From NCBI GenBank assembly GCA_009993495.1, contig JAACTI010000030.1, positions 1 to 14,628 on the forward strand: a stretch of 14,628 nucleotides of DNA. The letters are read 5' to 3'. Position 1 is the first letter of the stretch; each line of letters starts with the position of its first letter. Shown here piece after piece: positions 1-6,793 of this stretch. The notes under the pieces were generated by a model. The model had not been told where the DNA came from, searched no databases, and was given only the letters and a program-made list of their open reading frames with translations. Source of the DNA: Deltaproteobacteria bacterium (lineage in GTDB: Bacteria > Desulfobacterota > Desulfuromonadia > Desulfuromonadales > Geopsychrobacteraceae). The translations under genes were made by a program, and so were the position numbers.

Positions 1-313
1 TTGCCAGCAACTGCTGTAATTCGGTGAGAGGATCAGCGCTTTCACCACTTCGCTCAATATGTCCATCGGCGACAAGTTCAAAATAACGGTCCCGACAGCG
101 GAAAATACGTGCCGGGCCACTGCCCAAAAAAGAATAGCGCGCCCACTTTTCGCCGCCTTCAATGGATTCAAGCAGAAACGCAGTCTGGCTATCATCAATT
201 TTGCGAAAAGCCGAAACGGGGGTTTCCATATCGGCAAGAATTTCGCGATAAATGGGGATGAGATTACCCTGAGTAGCAAGAGCAGTGAAGGTGTTTCGAT
301 CCGGAAAATACAT
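1..313 (-). CDS. trpE: Anthranilate synthase component I, N-terminal part (cut by window edge)
   Basis: This is the first 104 residues of the large subunit of anthranilate synthase, which with TrpG converts chorismate and glutamine to anthranilate, the first committed step of tryptophan synthesis in the cytoplasm. The fragment reads in frame from an ATG at 313 and runs off the left edge. It shows typical TrpE N-terminal text: NLIPIYREILADMETPVSAF (residues 17-36), then LLESIEGGEKWARYSFLG. The LLES motif (47-50) is the element that in enterobacterial TrpE helps bind the feedback inhibitor tryptophan, so feedback control is probably kept. The catalytic chorismate-binding domain lies outside the window. 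No good Shine-Dalgarno is visible before the ATG (a GAG lies about 14 nt upstream). The gene follows asnS on the same strand after a 30-nt gap, so co-transcription is likely. PabB or another chorismate-binding enzyme is less likely given the N-terminal match. Confidence 0.9.
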   Translation of the reverse strand, partial: MYFPDRNTFTALATQGNLIPIYREILADMETPVSAFRKIDDSQTAFLLESIEGGEKWARYSFLGSGPARIFRCRDRYFELVADGHIERSGESADPLTELQQLLA

Positions 314-343
314 GGGGTGCCCGTTATCTCAAAGTTGGTCGAA

Positions 344-1723
344 TTAAAAGCGTGCGTTGCCCGGTGTGCGCGGAAAGGGGATGACATCACGGATATTTTC
401 CATGCCGGTCAGATACATGAGCAGTCGTTCAAAACCCAAGCCGAACCCGGCATGAGGACAGCTGCCCCAGCGACGGATATCGAGATACCATTCCATGTCA
501 CCGGCAGCTATGCCCTGGGCAGCCATTTTATTCTGCAAGCGCTCCAAACATTCTTCGCGCTGGCTGCCGCCAATAATTTCTCCGACCCGCGGGACGAGCA
601 AATCCATAGCGGCCACGGTTTTTTCGTCGTCATTATCCCGCATATAAAAAGCTTTGATGTGCCGGGGATAGTCGGTCACAAAAACCGGTCCGCTAAAAAT
701 CTGTTCGGTCAGATAACGCTCGTGCTCCGCCTGCAGATCCTTCCCCCATTGAACGGGAAATTCAAACGTGCACTTCGATTTCAGCAACAGCGCAACCGCT
801 TGGGTATAGGTCACCCGTTCGAAACGGGCCGCGGCCAGGGCGTGTAATTTTTCAAGCAGACCCTTTTCGATGCGCGCATTGAAAAAATCAAGATCTTCCT
901 GACACTGTTCCAAAGCGTAGCTGACCATGTAACGCAAAAAATCTTCGGCCAGTTGGCAGTTATCGGTTAAATCAGCAAAGGCGATTTCCGGTTCGATCAT
1001 CCAGAATTCGGCAGCATGACGGCTGGTATTGGAATTTTCGGCGCGGAAGGTTGGACCAAAGGTGTAAATGTCGGAAAATGCGGTAGCGAAAAGTTCACCC
1101 TGCAACTGACCACTGACGGTCAAACCGGTGCGTTCACCAAAAAAATCTTCGCGCCAGTCAATCCGGCCCTCCGTCAATGGAGGCTGGCTGGGGTCCAGGG
1201 TGGTAACACGAAACATCTCCCCTGCGCCCTCACAGTCATTGGCCGTAATTATCGGCGTCTGGACATAAACAAAACCGCGGTGCTGAAAAAATTGATGCAC
1301 GGCAAAAGCGAGCTGGCTGCGCAGGCGGAAGACCGCGCCAAAGGTATTGGAGCGGGGCCGCAGATGAGCGATGCTGCGTAAAAATTCGAGACTGTGCTGT
1401 TTCTTTTGCAGCGGATAGGTTTCATCCGCCGCGCCGGTCACTTCAAGGGTTTCTAGCTGCAATTCCCAACGTTGCCCGGCGGCGGGAGACGCTATCAGCA
1501 TGCCGGTGGCGTGCAGACAGGCCCCCGTGGCTAATCCGGCCAGATCAGCCAGCTGGGCCGATTGTGCCACCAGCTGCAAACTGGCAAAACAACTGCCATC
1601 ATTCAAGGTAATAAAGGACACCTCTTTACCGCTACGCACCGAACGCACCCAGCCACACACCTGCACTGACCCGGGAGATGTTGTTGCCGCCAACAAAGAT
1701 TTTATCGTATTGCGATTACGCAT
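344..1723 (-). CDS. asnS: Asparaginyl-tRNA synthetase
   Basis: Class IIb aminoacyl-tRNA synthetase that charges tRNA-Asn with asparagine in the cytoplasm. It has 459 residues, close to the 466 of E. coli AsnS. The N-terminal OB-fold anticodon-binding domain covers about residues 18-105 (VQVCGWVRSVR near its start). The catalytic core follows, with EGAGEMFRVTTL, motif 2 FRAENSNTSRH (226-236) and motif 3 GFGLGFERLL (from 426), and the protein ends in the family-typical IPFPRTPGNARF. The ATG at 1723 was chosen because GGAG lies 10 nt upstream. A longer frame from a TTG at 1777 adds 18 residues without a match to the family and without a ribosome binding site. An intrinsic terminator-like hairpin lies about 60 nt upstream and I see no convincing promoter between it and the start, so expression may involve read-through or attenuation. 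trpE follows 30 nt downstream. Asn-type residues throughout make AspS unlikely. Confidence 0.95.
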   Translation of the reverse strand: MRNRNTIKSLLAATTSPGSVQVCGWVRSVRSGKEVSFITLNDGSCFASLQLVAQSAQLADLAGLATGACLHATGMLIASPAAGQRWELQLETLEVTGAADETYPLQKKQHSLEFLRSIAHLRPRSNTFGAVFRLRSQLAFAVHQFFQHRGFVYVQTPIITANDCEGAGEMFRVTTLDPSQPPLTEGRIDWREDFFGERTGLTVSGQLQGELFATAFSDIYTFGPTFRAENSNTSRHAAEFWMIEPEIAFADLTDNCQLAEDFLRYMVSYALEQCQEDLDFFNARIEKGLLEKLHALAAARFERVTYTQAVALLLKSKCTFEFPVQWGKDLQAEHERYLTEQIFSGPVFVTDYPRHIKAFYMRDNDDEKTVAAMDLLVPRVGEIIGGSQREECLERLQNKMAAQGIAAGDMEWYLDIRRWGSCPHAGFGLGFERLLMYLTGMENIRDVIPFPRTPGNARF

Positions 1724-1784
1724 CAGGATTGATCTCCAGTATCTGTTCCGCGCGGTAAAGGCAGAGTCTGAGCTCAAAAAACGT

Positions 1785-1807
1785 AAAAAAAACCGGCATG
1801 AAGCCGG
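1785..1807 (-). terminator. Intrinsic terminator-like hairpin upstream of asnS
   Basis: On the minus strand a 5-bp GC-only stem (CCGGC/GCCGG, 1803-1807 with 1793-1797) with a 5-nt loop is followed directly by eight T residues (1792-1785). The stem is short but abuts a stronger 11-bp hairpin (1807-1835). It lies downstream of the YkuD gene and about 60 nt upstream of the asnS ATG. It may end the upstream transcript, end a small RNA, or act as an attenuator of asnS. Confidence 0.6.
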
Positions 1808-1998
1808 AAAATTCTGCGTTGCCGCACAGATTTTCGGGATCTAATGCCCTCAAATGCTGCCGGAGGCGCCGTGGGTAAAAGTCGCGGGCACGTCGTCTTG
1901 TAGCGATTTTCGTCGGGATTCCAAGCCTTAACGAGCGGACAAAACGGAACTCCCGCTAAAGGCCTTCGAGGAGGAGAGGCTTGACGTGCTCGAAGGTC
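1785..1998 (-). ncRNA. Candidate structured RNA or intergenic repeat element before asnS
   Basis: This noncoding stretch between the YkuD gene and asnS is dense in inverted repeats. Going down the minus strand: stem A pairs 1989-1998 with 1961-1970 (10 bp, one G-T, 18-nt loop). Stem B pairs 1959-1963 plus 1953-1957 with 1925-1929 plus 1934-1938. Stem B' pairs 1946-1955 with 1914-1922 (9 bp, one bulge) and excludes B. Stem C pairs 1863-1869 with 1846-1851 (6 bp, one bulge). Stem D pairs 1830-1835 plus 1825-1829 with 1807-1812 plus 1814-1818 (11 bp, one bulge, 6-nt loop). The terminator hairpin with U8 comes last. Stem D contains a pair that is G-U on the minus-strand RNA but A-C on the plus strand, which favours a minus-strand RNA. 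I do not recognise a known family. It could be a small RNA, an asnS leader, or a dispersed repeat. Confidence 0.35.
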
Positions 1999-2015
1999 AT
2001 AAATTTTCCCAGACG

Positions 2016-3389
2016 CTAAGTCTTTTTGGCCGCCCCTTCATACAAAATTTTCCAACCTTGCCTGTCCTTGACCATGTAGAGTTTCTTGAGCATGTCACCG
2101 TTGTAATTATTTGAGCGGTACTCTTGCAGGAAGGTCGCCTCTACCATGGTGCGGCCCTCACTGCCTTGTCGGGGATATTTGAGCAAGGTCAGATTGCGTA
2201 AACGAATATTCTGGCTCTTTTTTTGGCCTAAAACTCTCGCTTTATAGGCTTTCCATTTTTTAAGATTGTAGTCATCAGCCCAGAAATCATCGGCATAGCT
2301 GTTGAAGTATTTTTCCAGTGCCACCTCTTCCCAGCTGGCACGCCAACGTTCGAGGCTGGCCTGGAGTTCAATGTTCTGCTCCAACCATTGCCGCCCACTC
2401 AACCACTCGACCTCGGCACTGATGACCACCGGCGTTTTACCCGGTACGACGTAACGCCCGATGCGCAGAAATTCGGAATTGGTCAGGGCAACACAACCTT
2501 CGGTATCGCGCGGCGGTCGGCTGTAAAGAGATTTGTCCGTACCGTGCAACCAGATACCGTAGCCGGTTTTTTGCAGATGCAGATCAAATTCGTTGGGATA
2601 ATCAACCGGAAAGGCTCCGGTGCCATACATGGTCGGCAGTTCCACATCCGCAATTTCCCGCGTGACATAATAAACCCCGCTGGGGGTCTTCAAATCGCCG
2701 ACTTTGTATTTGTTGCCCGCCGCACGACCAAGCACCACGTAATAATCATCCACCAGCTGCGGCGGCAAACCGACACCGGCATTCTTGTAAACATACAGGC
2801 GATTGTTAGCTTTATCGACCAGTAACGCATAAGCAATGGAGGAATCGAGGGCGATAAAAGCTGCTGGAATTTTCTGACCGTCCAGTAGGGAGAGATAGCC
2901 TTTGATACGGGCCTGGGCCTCAAGGCGCAAAGCTTCAATCTGCTGATTGTCGGCCTGTGGTTGGAGCGCGGCCAACACCTGCGACCCCCCGAGACTGTCT
3001 ATTGGTTCAAAGCGCGCCAGAAGCAAATCACCATAAACCAGATGGGCGAGCTGAAATTTAGGGGCAAGCTGCGTCAGCTGACGCAGAAGCTCCAGGGCAT
3101 CATCAAAACGATCACACTGCATATAAAGTAATGCTTGCAACAACAAAGCTTCGTAATCCGCGCTATTTTCCTGTAAGCGGCGGGTTAAGCGCTCAAGCAG
3201 AGCCTGTTGCCGTTGCGACACCCCAGGTTGTGACGCAGAAGCCAGTACAGGGTTCAGGAGGGCTTCGCTTTGCAACTGCGGCGCCGGGACAAGCGTGAGG
3301 GGCTGGCTGCGCCACAGGGCCCAGACACTCACGACTGTTGCAACGAGCAACAACATGACTGCGATTATGACAAAGCCACGTCTCAGCAT
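2016..3389 (-). CDS. YkuD-domain L,D-transpeptidase-like protein with TPR-like region and NTF2-like tail
   Basis: Envelope enzyme of 457 residues acting on peptidoglycan peptides. Residues 5-26 form a hydrophobic membrane anchor or signal. Residues about 55-165 are helical and TPR-like. The YkuD catalytic domain covers about 180-328, with GIWLHGTDK (His282) and RDTEGCVALTN (catalytic Cys299). Residues about 345-452 form an NTF2/SnoaL-like (Cds6-type) domain. This layout, and FPVDYPNEFD before the His motif, resemble Campylobacter Pgp2 and E. coli YafK/LdtF (DpaA). The activity could therefore be L,D-carboxypeptidase or removal of a protein crosslink rather than transpeptidation; this is inference from architecture. 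The ATG overlaps the stop of the upstream TPR gene by one base (TGATG), indicating translational coupling, and both proteins share the C-terminal domain. A structured intergenic region follows. Confidence is high for the YkuD family and low for the exact reaction. Confidence 0.88.
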   Translation of the reverse strand: MLRRGFVIIAVMLLLVATVVSVWALWRSQPLTLVPAPQLQSEALLNPVLASASQPGVSQRQQALLERLTRRLQENSADYEALLLQALLYMQCDRFDDALELLRQLTQLAPKFQLAHLVYGDLLLARFEPIDSLGGSQVLAALQPQADNQQIEALRLEAQARIKGYLSLLDGQKIPAAFIALDSSIAYALLVDKANNRLYVYKNAGVGLPPQLVDDYYVVLGRAAGNKYKVGDLKTPSGVYYVTREIADVELPTMYGTGAFPVDYPNEFDLHLQKTGYGIWLHGTDKSLYSRPPRDTEGCVALTNSEFLRIGRYVVPGKTPVVISAEVEWLSGRQWLEQNIELQASLERWRASWEEVALEKYFNSYADDFWADDYNLKKWKAYKARVLGQKKSQNIRLRNLTLLKYPRQGSEGRTMVEATFLQEYRSNNYNGDMLKKLYMVKDRQGWKILYEGAAKKT

Positions 3390-4618
3390 CAGTTAAGCCG
3401 TTCTAAAGTCCTTTCATCGGTAATCTGCCAGCTGGAATCTTTGCGTTCCAATACCATCAGTTTACGTGTTTTATCCCGGTAGTTATCACTCTGGTAAGAT
3501 TGCACTATTTTCACTTCTGCACGCTGATCCGTTTGCACAGTGACAAGGAAATCCATCAATTCAACCTGGATAAAGCTCGGTTTGCTCAAACGCTGCCGGC
3601 GCTGAGCTTCCCACTTGGCGCGTGAACCCGGAGGGGAAGAAAAATAACCGGGAGCATAAAAGGCCAGATATTTTTTCACATTCTGGCTCGACCAGGCGTC
3701 GGCCCACAGATCAAGAAACTGCTGTGGTGTTACGCAGGCAGCCGGGTCTGAAACCGGGGTCGCTGGGCGGATATCGTCATCTTCAAGTTTAGCAAGAAGC
3801 GTCAAGTCATCAGAGTTGACCGCCACAACACCCTCCGTTTGGGCTTCAGCATCCGGGCCGAATTCTACCGCGGATGGAACATCCGAAGGCGGCAGATCAA
3901 GAGCCGGAGTCGGAGCCTTAACCGGCTCAACGGTAACAGACGGCGTGTTTGTCGCCAGCAACGGCATCGAGGACCTAGCCGCAGGAAGATGCTCCCCGGA
4001 AATTTTTTCGGGCAGAGGTGACGCGACTTTGGCGGCCAACCCCAAGGGCTTAAGTTGAACCGGGGCAGCTTCTTCACGCAACTGCAAGGCCTTGCCATAG
4101 CTGTTTCGTGCCATGCCGGCATAAACCCGTGCAATATTTTCGTGCACCGCCTGGTAAGCGGGGCTGGTGTTCAACGCACGATCTAATTGTTCTCGTGCCT
4201 GGGGTAAATTCCCTTCAGCCGCGTAGAGAACCGCGAGGTTATTATAGGCCTGAACGGAATCGGGGTTCTGGCGGAGAGCAGTAAGATAAGTTGAGCGCGC
4301 GGCATCATTTTGGCCAGCCACCAACAGGCGATCCGCCTCAACCAGCAAATTGCTGGCAGACACCGCCGGGCTTGGCGCTGACGAAGCCGTGGCCTGGGGG
4401 GCAGGCAGCAGCATATAGCAGAGGGCCCCGATGAGTCCGCCGAGGACAAAACCCAGGGTCAAGAGAGCAAAACTAAGGCCTTTACGGGATTTTTTCGCGG
4501 GCACAAGCACGGTGTCCTTGGGGTGAGCCGCTAAAATTTCCCGGCGCTCTTTTTCACGTGCAATCAAGGTTTCTTCGATGCGATGGGCCAAACCATCGTC
4601 TTGCTCATCCCTCGACAT
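3389..4618 (-). CDS. Membrane-anchored TPR protein with NTF2-like C-terminal domain
   Basis: I do not recognise a named gene. The 409-residue protein has a charged cytoplasmic N-terminus (1-46), one membrane segment (about 47-71) and a periplasmic remainder. Two or three TPR-like repeats lie at about 87-170 (for example AYNNLAVLYAAEGNLPQA at 124-141). A Pro/Ala-rich linker of low complexity spans about 185-295. A C-terminal NTF2-like domain (297-405) matches the tail of the next gene in pattern: W-A-x-x-W, V-x-K-Y, Y-A, K-W-x-A, Q-S-Y-x-S-x-N-Y and W-x-I. The ATG at 4618 has AAGGA 9 nt upstream. The stop overlaps the YkuD gene start by one base, so the two are made together and may form a complex, for example a membrane scaffold that recruits or regulates the cell-wall enzyme. 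That role is inferred; TPR proteins generally mediate protein-protein contacts. Confidence 0.85.
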   Translation of the reverse strand: MSRDEQDDGLAHRIEETLIAREKERREILAAHPKDTVLVPAKKSRKGLSFALLTLGFVLGGLIGALCYMLLPAPQATASSAPSPAVSASNLLVEADRLLVAGQNDAARSTYLTALRQNPDSVQAYNNLAVLYAAEGNLPQAREQLDRALNTSPAYQAVHENIARVYAGMARNSYGKALQLREEAAPVQLKPLGLAAKVASPLPEKISGEHLPAARSSMPLLATNTPSVTVEPVKAPTPALDLPPSDVPSAVEFGPDAEAQTEGVVAVNSDDLTLLAKLEDDDIRPATPVSDPAACVTPQQFLDLWADAWSSQNVKKYLAFYAPGYFSSPPGSRAKWEAQRRQRLSKPSFIQVELMDFLVTVQTDQRAEVKIVQSYQSDNYRDKTRKLMVLERKDSSWQITDERTLERLN

Positions 4619-4664
4619 AGGGCAAGATCCTTCCGTTAAAGAAACTGTACGTTTAAGGTTGTAA

Positions 4665-4693
4665 AATCTAACTTAAATCTGCCCGGAATTCAA
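4665..4693 (-). promoter_or_regulatory. Possible sigma70 promoter for the TPR/YkuD pair
   Basis: On the minus strand TTGAAT (4693-4688) and TAGATT (4670-4665) are separated by 17 nt, each matching four of six consensus positions. It lies 47 nt upstream of the TPR gene start, downstream of argC, in an AT-rich gap. I see no terminator after argC, so read-through from argC is also possible. Confidence 0.4.
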
Positions 4694-4732
4694 TTAACAA
4701 GTCGCGAGCGTTACATTTTTTTAGTGTGGTCT

Positions 4733-5770
4733 TTACGGGAAAAGAGCGACAGACGCAAGCCCGGACTGCTCATCGAGGCCAGCAATCAGATTAAAATTCT
4801 GCACGGCCTGTCCGGCAGCGCCCTTACCAAGATTATCAATCACGGCGACCACGACCACACGCCCGGTACGCTCATCGGCAACCAGACCGATGTCGCACAG
4901 ATTGGTGCCGCGCACATGGGCAATATTGGGTAAGTGTCCGGCGGGCAGCACACGCACAAAGGGTTCTTTGGCATAACGCTGCTGATACAGAGCGCAAAGA
5001 TCCTTGGTCGACAAAGAGCGCGTCTGAGTTGCATACATAGTTGAGAGAATGCCGCGATCAACCGGTAAAAGATGAGGCGTAAAACTGATTTTAACCTCTT
5101 CACCGGCCAGGGCGCTAAGGGTCTGTTCAATTTCCGGCGTGTGGCGATGGCTGGCAACGCCATAGGCCTTGAACCCCTCATTGACCTCGCAGAACAGGCT
5201 CGCTTCTTTCGCCCCGCGACCGGCACCACTGGTGCCCGATTTGCTGTCAATAATCAGAGTCCGATGATCGATCAGCCCGCGTTCAAGCAGCGGAGCCAAT
5301 CCAAGGGTGACACTGGTCGGGTAACAGCCGGGATTGGCCACTAAACGCGCAGGCTTGATGTGGGCACGGTAGAGTTCCGGCAGACCGTAAACGGCCTCGG
5401 CCAGCAATTCGGGGCTGGTGTGCGGCTGATACCAGGCTTGATAAACCTGGGCATCGCGCAGCCGATAGTCTGCCGACAAATCGACGACCCGACAACCAGC
5501 CTTCAAAAAATCCGGAATCACCGCCATGGCCTGTTGATGGGGCAAGGCGGTAAAGATAATCTTGGCGCGCTGGGCAATGGCGGTAACATCAAGCTGTTCG
5601 CAAATCAGATCACAAAATCCCCCCAGGCTGGGAAAAGCACAGCTGATGGGCTGGCCTTGATACTGGCGCGAGGTCACCGAAACAATATCCGCCTGGGGGT
5701 GATGCACCAACAAACGCAGCAGCTCAACGCCGGTATAACCACTGGCACCAACAACCGCAACCTTAAACAT
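4733..5770 (-). CDS. argC: N-acetyl-gamma-glutamyl-phosphate reductase
   Basis: Third step of arginine synthesis: NADPH-dependent reduction of N-acetyl-glutamyl-5-phosphate to the semialdehyde, in the cytoplasm. The 345-residue length is normal for ArgC. The N-terminal Rossmann motif GASGYTG is at residues 8-14. The catalytic cysteine lies in VANPGCYPT (Cys149), and SKSGTSGAGR and HRHTPEI are the conserved substrate-side segments. The ATG at 5770 has GGAG 6 nt upstream; a longer frame from a TTG at 5785 would add five residues and lies in the terminator tail. A strong intrinsic terminator ends only about 12 nt upstream, so argC has no room for its own promoter after it and probably depends on read-through from rplM-rpsI or on a promoter inside rpsI. 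The order rplM-rpsI-argC is familiar from Geobacter relatives. Confidence 0.96.
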   Translation of the reverse strand: MFKVAVVGASGYTGVELLRLLVHHPQADIVSVTSRQYQGQPISCAFPSLGGFCDLICEQLDVTAIAQRAKIIFTALPHQQAMAVIPDFLKAGCRVVDLSADYRLRDAQVYQAWYQPHTSPELLAEAVYGLPELYRAHIKPARLVANPGCYPTSVTLGLAPLLERGLIDHRTLIIDSKSGTSGAGRGAKEASLFCEVNEGFKAYGVASHRHTPEIEQTLSALAGEEVKISFTPHLLPVDRGILSTMYATQTRSLSTKDLCALYQQRYAKEPFVRVLPAGHLPNIAHVRGTNLCDIGLVADERTGRVVVVAVIDNLGKGAAGQAVQNFNLIAGLDEQSGLASVALFP

Positions 5771-5782
5771 AACAAGCTCCGA

Positions 5783-5826
5783 CAAAAAAATTAAAAAAGG
5801 GAAGCCCCAACAGGACTTCCCTTTCG
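5783..5826 (-). terminator. Strong intrinsic terminator between rpsI and argC
   Basis: The minus strand forms a 12-bp stem (5813-5824 with 5796-5807: AAAGGGAAG, then T, CC, against GGG and CTTCCCTTT, one G-T pair) with a 5-nt TGTTG loop. It is followed by a long T-rich tail down to 5784. It lies about 37 nt after the rpsI stop and its tail touches the argC ribosome binding site. It should reduce transcription of argC relative to the ribosomal genes. Confidence 0.85.
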
Positions 5827-5839
5827 TCTTTGAAACTCA

Positions 5840-5852
5840 ACCGCCAGGCGGT
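5840..5852. repeat. 13-nt perfect palindrome after rpsI
   Basis: ACCGCCAGGCGGT is symmetric about its central base, 8 nt past the rpsI stop and just before the terminator. It could be a small protein-binding site or a tiny hairpin. No function is assigned. Confidence 0.3.
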
Positions 5853-5860
5853 CATGAATT

Positions 5861-6253
5861 TTAACGTTTTGAAAACTGGAAGCTGCGGCGCGCGCCACGA
5901 CGGCCATATTTTTTACGTTCTTTGATGCGGCTGTCGCGCGTCACAAAACCGGCCTTTTTCAAGGTGCCACGCAATTCACCATCGGCAACCAGCAGCGCCC
6001 GCGTGATGCCATGCTTGATCGCGCCGGCTTGACCGGAAGCGCCACCGCCGGAGACGTTGACGCAAACATCGAATTTATCGACATTCTGCGTCACATCAAA
6101 GGGCTGACGGACGACCATTTTTGAGGTTTCACGACCGAAATACTCATCAAGGGGGCGTTTATTGATTACGATCACACCGCTGCCTGGCTTGATCCAAACG
6201 CGGGCTGTGGACGATTTTCTTCTACCAGTTGCATAATACTTTTGCTCGGCCAT
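5861..6253 (-). CDS. rpsI: 30S ribosomal protein S9
   Basis: Small-subunit ribosomal protein of 130 residues, the usual bacterial length. The N-terminus carries YYATGRRKSSTARVW. The middle has VNVSGGGASGQAGAIKHGI. The basic tail ends in FQFSKR, the conserved C-terminus that reaches the P-site tRNA in the ribosome. The ATG at 6253 has AGGAG 8 nt upstream. It follows rplM by 24 nt in the standard rplM-rpsI operon and is followed by a strong terminator. The identification is secure. Confidence 0.98.
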   Translation of the reverse strand: MAEQKYYATGRRKSSTARVWIKPGSGVIVINKRPLDEYFGRETSKMVVRQPFDVTQNVDKFDVCVNVSGGGASGQAGAIKHGITRALLVADGELRGTLKKAGFVTRDSRIKERKKYGRRGARRSFQFSKR

Positions 6254-6277
6254 CCGGCTGTCTCCTGATCCGTCGTC

Positions 6278-6706
6278 TTAAACTGCAAGTTCTTTAGGTT
6301 GCTGTGCACTATGGGGATGGTCAGCACCGGCGTAAACCTTCAGCTTGCTGAACATCTTGCGTCCAAGGGGATTTTTGGGCAACATTCCCTTGACCGCGGC
6401 CTGAATCACCATTTCCGGTTTTTTCTGCAGCAAATCCTGGGCGTTGATGGAATGAATACCGCCCGGATAACCGCTATGCCGGTAATAATTTTTCGCCAGC
6501 ATTTTATTCCCGGTCAAATGAACCTTGTCCGCATTGACGACAACAACAAAATCTCCGGTATCAACACTCGGAGTATAAATTGCTTTATGCTTGCCGCGCA
6601 GCACACGTGCGATTTCAGTCGCTGCACGACCCAGGACTTTACCCTCAAGGTCGACAACGTACCATTGTCTTTGAATGTCTTTTTCTTTAGCGACTTCGGT
6701 GCTCAT
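6278..6706 (-). CDS. rplM: 50S ribosomal protein L13
   Basis: Large-subunit ribosomal protein L13, an early assembly protein that binds 23S rRNA. From the ATG at 6706 it has 142 residues, the same as E. coli L13. Conserved segments include RQWYVVDLEGKVLGRAAT, YTPSVDTGDFVVVVNADK, TGNKMLAKNYYRHSGYPGG and the MLPKNPLGRKMFSKLKVY block. The start was placed at the ATG with AGAGG 6 nt upstream; the open frame extends five residues further to a TTG at 6721 that would include the Shine-Dalgarno itself. It is transcribed with rpsI from a promoter overlapping the end of truA. Confidence 0.97.
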   Translation of the reverse strand: MSTEVAKEKDIQRQWYVVDLEGKVLGRAATEIARVLRGKHKAIYTPSVDTGDFVVVVNADKVHLTGNKMLAKNYYRHSGYPGGIHSINAQDLLQKKPEMVIQAAVKGMLPKNPLGRKMFSKLKVYAGADHPHSAQQPKELAV

Positions 6707-6764
6707 CGCGTTCCTCTCCAAGCGTGGATAACTTTATACGGGTAATTGGGCTCACGAATCGGAG

Positions 6765-6793
6765 AAATTAGCCGATCCGTACGGGGATGTCAA
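6765..6793 (-). promoter_or_regulatory. Sigma70-type promoter for rplM-rpsI
   Basis: On the minus strand a perfect TTGACA (6793-6788) is followed after 17 nt by TAATTT (6770-6765). The -35 box overlaps the truA stop codon. The leader to the rplM ATG would be about 50 nt. The -10 is weak (three of six matches) but the position and spacing fit well. Confidence 0.6.

Noticed and set aside
59..847. Open frame of 262 codons on the plus strand
   Set aside because: It lies antisense to asnS and trpE, both with clear family matches, and its translation has no recognisable domain or ribosome binding site.
1726..1962. Minus-strand frame open for about 79 codons between the YkuD gene and asnS
   Set aside because: It has no supported start, runs through the terminator hairpins and the asnS ribosome binding site, and its Arg-rich translation resembles no family I know. 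RNA structure explains the stretch better.
1957..2000. Possible 14-codon peptide on the minus strand (MTFEHVKPLLLEGL)
   Set aside because: It coincides exactly with the stem A inverted repeat and has only a weak GGGA before the ATG. A leader peptide cannot be excluded, but there is no run of Asn or Trp codons.
6717..6730. DnaA-box-like TTATCCACG on the minus strand upstream of rplM
   Set aside because: A single near match in a promoter leader, with no cluster of boxes or AT-rich unwinding element, is not evidence for an origin.
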